Below are positions 61,857-64,000 of a stretch of 64,000 bases of DNA, one piece after another (positions within the stretch are counted from its first letter, which is position 1; every line of letters begins with the position of its first letter). Below the pieces are notes generated by a model. It was given only the letters and a program-made list of their open reading frames with translations, was not told the DNA's origin and did no database searches. The position numbers and the translations under genes are program-made. This DNA comes from Modestobacter sp. L9-4. GTDB taxonomy: Bacteria; Actinomycetota; Actinomycetes; Mycobacteriales; Geodermatophilaceae. The stretch lies in the NCBI RefSeq assembly GCF_019112525.1, contig NZ_CP077800.1, positions 3,224,001-3,288,000 of the forward strand. The letters run 5' to 3'.

Positions 61857-63164
61857 GTGAGACTGAAGCGCATCACCAGCGCCGTCGCGGTGTCCCTCGT
61901 CGCCGCCTCCCTGGCCGGCTGCGGGAGCAACGACGACAGCTCGGGCTCGGGGTCGGGATCGGCCGAGGACGTCACGCTCACCTACTGGGCCAGCAACCAG
62001 GGCACCAGCCTCGCCAACGACGAGGAGGTGCTCAAGCCGCAGCTCGACGCCTTCACCGCCCAGACCGGGATCAAGGTCGACGTCGAGGTCGTGCCGTGGT
62101 CGGACCTGCTCAACCGGATCCTGGCCGCCACCGCCTCCGGCGAGGGCCCCGACGTGCTCAACATCGGCAACACCTGGTCGGCCTCCCTGCAGGCCACCGG
62201 CGCGCTCACCCCCTTCGACGACGCGACGATGGCCCAGATCGGCGGCGCCGACCGGTTCCTCGCCGGCAGCCTCGCCGCCACCGGTGCCGAGGGCCAGCCG
62301 CCCACCGCCGTCCCGCTGTACTCGCTGGCCTACGGGCTCTACTACAACAAGAAGATGTTCGCCGAGGCCGGCATCACCGAGCCCCCCTCCAGCTGGGAGG
62401 AGCTCGTCGAGGACGGCAAGAAGCTGACCACCCCGGACCACTGGGGCATGTCGATCGAGGGCGGCAGCGTGTCGGAGAACATCCACAACGTCTTCGTCTT
62501 CTCCGAGCAGCAGGGCGGCTCGTTCTTCGACGACGGTGGCAAGCCGACCTTCGACACCCCGGAGAACGTCGCCGGGATCAAGCAGTACCTGGACCTGGTC
62601 CAGGAGGACAAGATCACCAACCCCAGCAACGCCGAGTACGCCAACGGCACCGAGGCGCTGGCCGACTTCGCCTCCGGCAAGAGCGCCATGGTGATGTGGC
62701 AGGCCGCGGCCGGGTCGCTGGACCAGCTGGGCATGGACGCCGCCGACATCGGGGTGGCGCCGATCCCGGCCCCCACCGGCGCCGAGGACGTCGCCAGCAT
62801 CGTCGCCGGCATCAACCTCGCGGTGTTCGACAGCACCGACCACAAGCAGCAGGCCCTGGACTTCGTGAAGTTCATGACCAGCACGCCGACGCAGATCTCG
62901 CTGAACAAGACCTACGGCTCGCTGCCGGCCGTGCAGGAGGCCTACACCGACCCGGCCTTCCAGACCGAGGCGGTCGAGACCTTCAAGGGCATCCTCGACG
63001 ACAAGGCCGTGCCGATGCCCGCGGTGGCCGAGGAGAGCCAGTTCGAGACCCTCGTCGGCACCGCGGTGAAGAACATGCTGGCCCAGGCGGCCAGCGGCAC
63101 CGTCGTCACCGAGCAGGCGATCAGCGAGCAGCTGGACGCCGCGCAGCAGCAGCTCGGCGGGTGA
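61857..63164 (+). CDS. Sugar ABC transporter solute-binding lipoprotein
   Basis: A 435-residue family-1 extracellular solute-binding lipoprotein: lipobox LAGC (Cys22), a Ser/Gly linker, and the binding-protein pattern LTYWASNQG...GEGPDVLNIGNTW and YNKKMFAEAGITEPP. It captures an oligosaccharide or sugar for the permease encoded next. GTG at 61857 has GGAGG upstream. Its stop overlaps the permease gene (GTGA). Probably controlled by the divergent ROK repressor. Confidence 0.93.
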   Translation: MRLKRITSAVAVSLVAASLAGCGSNDDSSGSGSGSAEDVTLTYWASNQGTSLANDEEVLKPQLDAFTAQTGIKVDVEVVPWSDLLNRILAATASGEGPDVLNIGNTWSASLQATGALTPFDDATMAQIGGADRFLAGSLAATGAEGQPPTAVPLYSLAYGLYYNKKMFAEAGITEPPSSWEELVEDGKKLTTPDHWGMSIEGGSVSENIHNVFVFSEQQGGSFFDDGGKPTFDTPENVAGIKQYLDLVQEDKITNPSNAEYANGTEALADFASGKSAMVMWQAAAGSLDQLGMDAADIGVAPIPAPTGAEDVASIVAGINLAVFDSTDHKQQALDFVKFMTSTPTQISLNKTYGSLPAVQEAYTDPAFQTEAVETFKGILDDKAVPMPAVAEESQFETLVGTAVKNMLAQAASGTVVTEQAISEQLDAAQQQLGG

Positions 63165-64000
63165 TCACGGCCAACCCGGCGCCTGAGGCCGGGACGGAGG
63201 CCCGCACCGGCAGCACGCCGGTGCGGGCCCCCCGCCGCCGCAAGAAGCGGCAGCTGCTGCCCTACCTGCTGCTGCTGCCCGTCGTCGTCGCCGAGCTGCT
63301 GATCCACATCGTCCCGATGTTCATCGGGGTCGGGATGAGCTTCCTGGGCCTCACCCAGTTCTTCATCCGGAACTGGACGAAGGCCCCCGGGGCGGGGCTG
63401 GACAACTACCGGTTCGTCCTGCAGTTCGACGAGGCGTCGGGCAAGGCCCTGCTGCACTCGTTCTGGACGACGATCCAGTTCACCGTGATCGTGCTGGCGC
63501 TGTCCTGGGCGCTGGCGATGGCCGCGGCGGTGTGGACCCAGCACGCCTTCCGCGGCCGCGGCCTGGTGCGCACGATCTTCCTCATCCCGTACGCGCTGCC
63601 GGTGTTCGCCTCGGTGATCACCTGGTCGTTCATGCTCCAGCGCGACAACGGGATGGTGAACCACGTCCTGGTCGACCAGCTGCACCTCACCGACGAGCGG
63701 CCGTTCTGGCTGATCGGCGACCACAGCTTCTGGGCGCTGATCGTGGTCGAGGTCTGGCGGCTGTGGCCCTTCGCCTTCCTCGCCCTGACCGCCGGCATGT
63801 CCTCCATCCCGGCCGAGCAGTACGAGGCGGCGGCCATCGACGGCGCCGGGGTGCTGCGCTCGGTGCGCTTCGTGACGCTGCCGAACCTGCGCAGCGTCAA
63901 CCAGGTGCTGCTGCTGGTGCTGTTCCTGTGGACCTTCAACGAGTTCACGGTGCCGTACACGTTCTTCGGGAAGTCGGCGCCGGAGCAGGCGGACCTGATC
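63161..64000 (+). CDS. Sugar ABC transporter permease (partial at window end)
   Basis: First 280 codons of a MalF/UgpA-type permease; no stop before the window edge. It has a cytoplasmic Arg/Lys-rich N-terminus, about five or six spans, and the EAA motif EQYEAAAIDGAGVLRSVRFVTLP that contacts the ATPase. A second permease presumably follows outside the window. GTG at 63161 overlaps the binding-protein stop. Confidence 0.93.
   Translation, partial: MITANPAPEAGTEARTGSTPVRAPRRRKKRQLLPYLLLLPVVVAELLIHIVPMFIGVGMSFLGLTQFFIRNWTKAPGAGLDNYRFVLQFDEASGKALLHSFWTTIQFTVIVLALSWALAMAAAVWTQHAFRGRGLVRTIFLIPYALPVFASVITWSFMLQRDNGMVNHVLVDQLHLTDERPFWLIGDHSFWALIVVEVWRLWPFAFLALTAGMSSIPAEQYEAAAIDGAGVLRSVRFVTLPNLRSVNQVLLLVLFLWTFNEFTVPYTFFGKSAPEQADLI

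Overview
The window is very GC-rich DNA with dense genes, frequent GTG starts, many GTGA/TGATG gene overlaps and strong third-position G/C bias. It is chromosomal DNA of a high-GC actinobacterium. Several features together suggest a Geodermatophilaceae-like organism (Blastococcus, Geodermatophilus, Modestobacter): the mycobacterial-type sigE-rseA-htrA-tatB-mrp block, a CrtI-like carotenoid enzyme, a spore-photoproduct-lyase-like radical SAM protein, a flagellin and a Tad pilus locus. That placement is inference; no rRNA or tRNA gene is present to confirm it. I see no prophage, insertion sequence or CRISPR array.

Layout. 0-13.5 kb is mostly housekeeping and metabolism: GH3 glucosidase, CrtI-like desaturase, lipoprotein polysaccharide deacetylase, GNAT acetyltransferase, an ABC-2 transporter pair, an App1-like phosphatase, a translationally coupled radical-SAM lyase plus LLM flavin monooxygenase, a DUF350 membrane protein, a zinc alcohol dehydrogenase and the glycogen glucosyltransferase. 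13.6-23.7 kb is an exopolysaccharide region: UDP-glucose dehydrogenase diverges from an operon of acyltransferase-SGNH protein, cellulose-synthase-like GT2 and GH6 glucanase, followed by a small zinc-binding protein and a secreted GH26 enzyme with three long tandem repeats.

24-38.5 kb is a conserved actinobacterial core: glgC, 2H phosphoesterase, a frameshifted cupin, O-methyltransferase, sigE, anti-sigma factor, HtrA protease, tatB, mrp, AzlCD exporter, a TetR-controlled DHA2 efflux pump with a double operator, a small kinase, DUF1003 and MgtE-N/CBS proteins. 38.5-46.6 kb holds PhzF, an EamA transporter, small membrane proteins, a GT39-GT2/GtrA pair and a quinone oxidoreductase.

45.6-51.2 kb is the most unusual stretch. 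A block oxidoreductase-alkD-lipoprotein appears to have been duplicated, and the two copies decayed reciprocally. Copy A keeps the oxidoreductase and alkD but has a broken lipoprotein gene. Copy B keeps the lipoprotein but only scraps of the other two. An orphan flagellin and an LGFP-repeat/excalibur surface protein sit in and between the copies. 51.3-55.5 kb is a compact Tad/Flp pilus operon. 55.6-64 kb has a secreted M1 peptidase, a secreted HAD phosphatase, an MFS exporter divergent from a ROK protein, and a ROK repressor divergent from a sugar ABC transporter that runs off the right edge.
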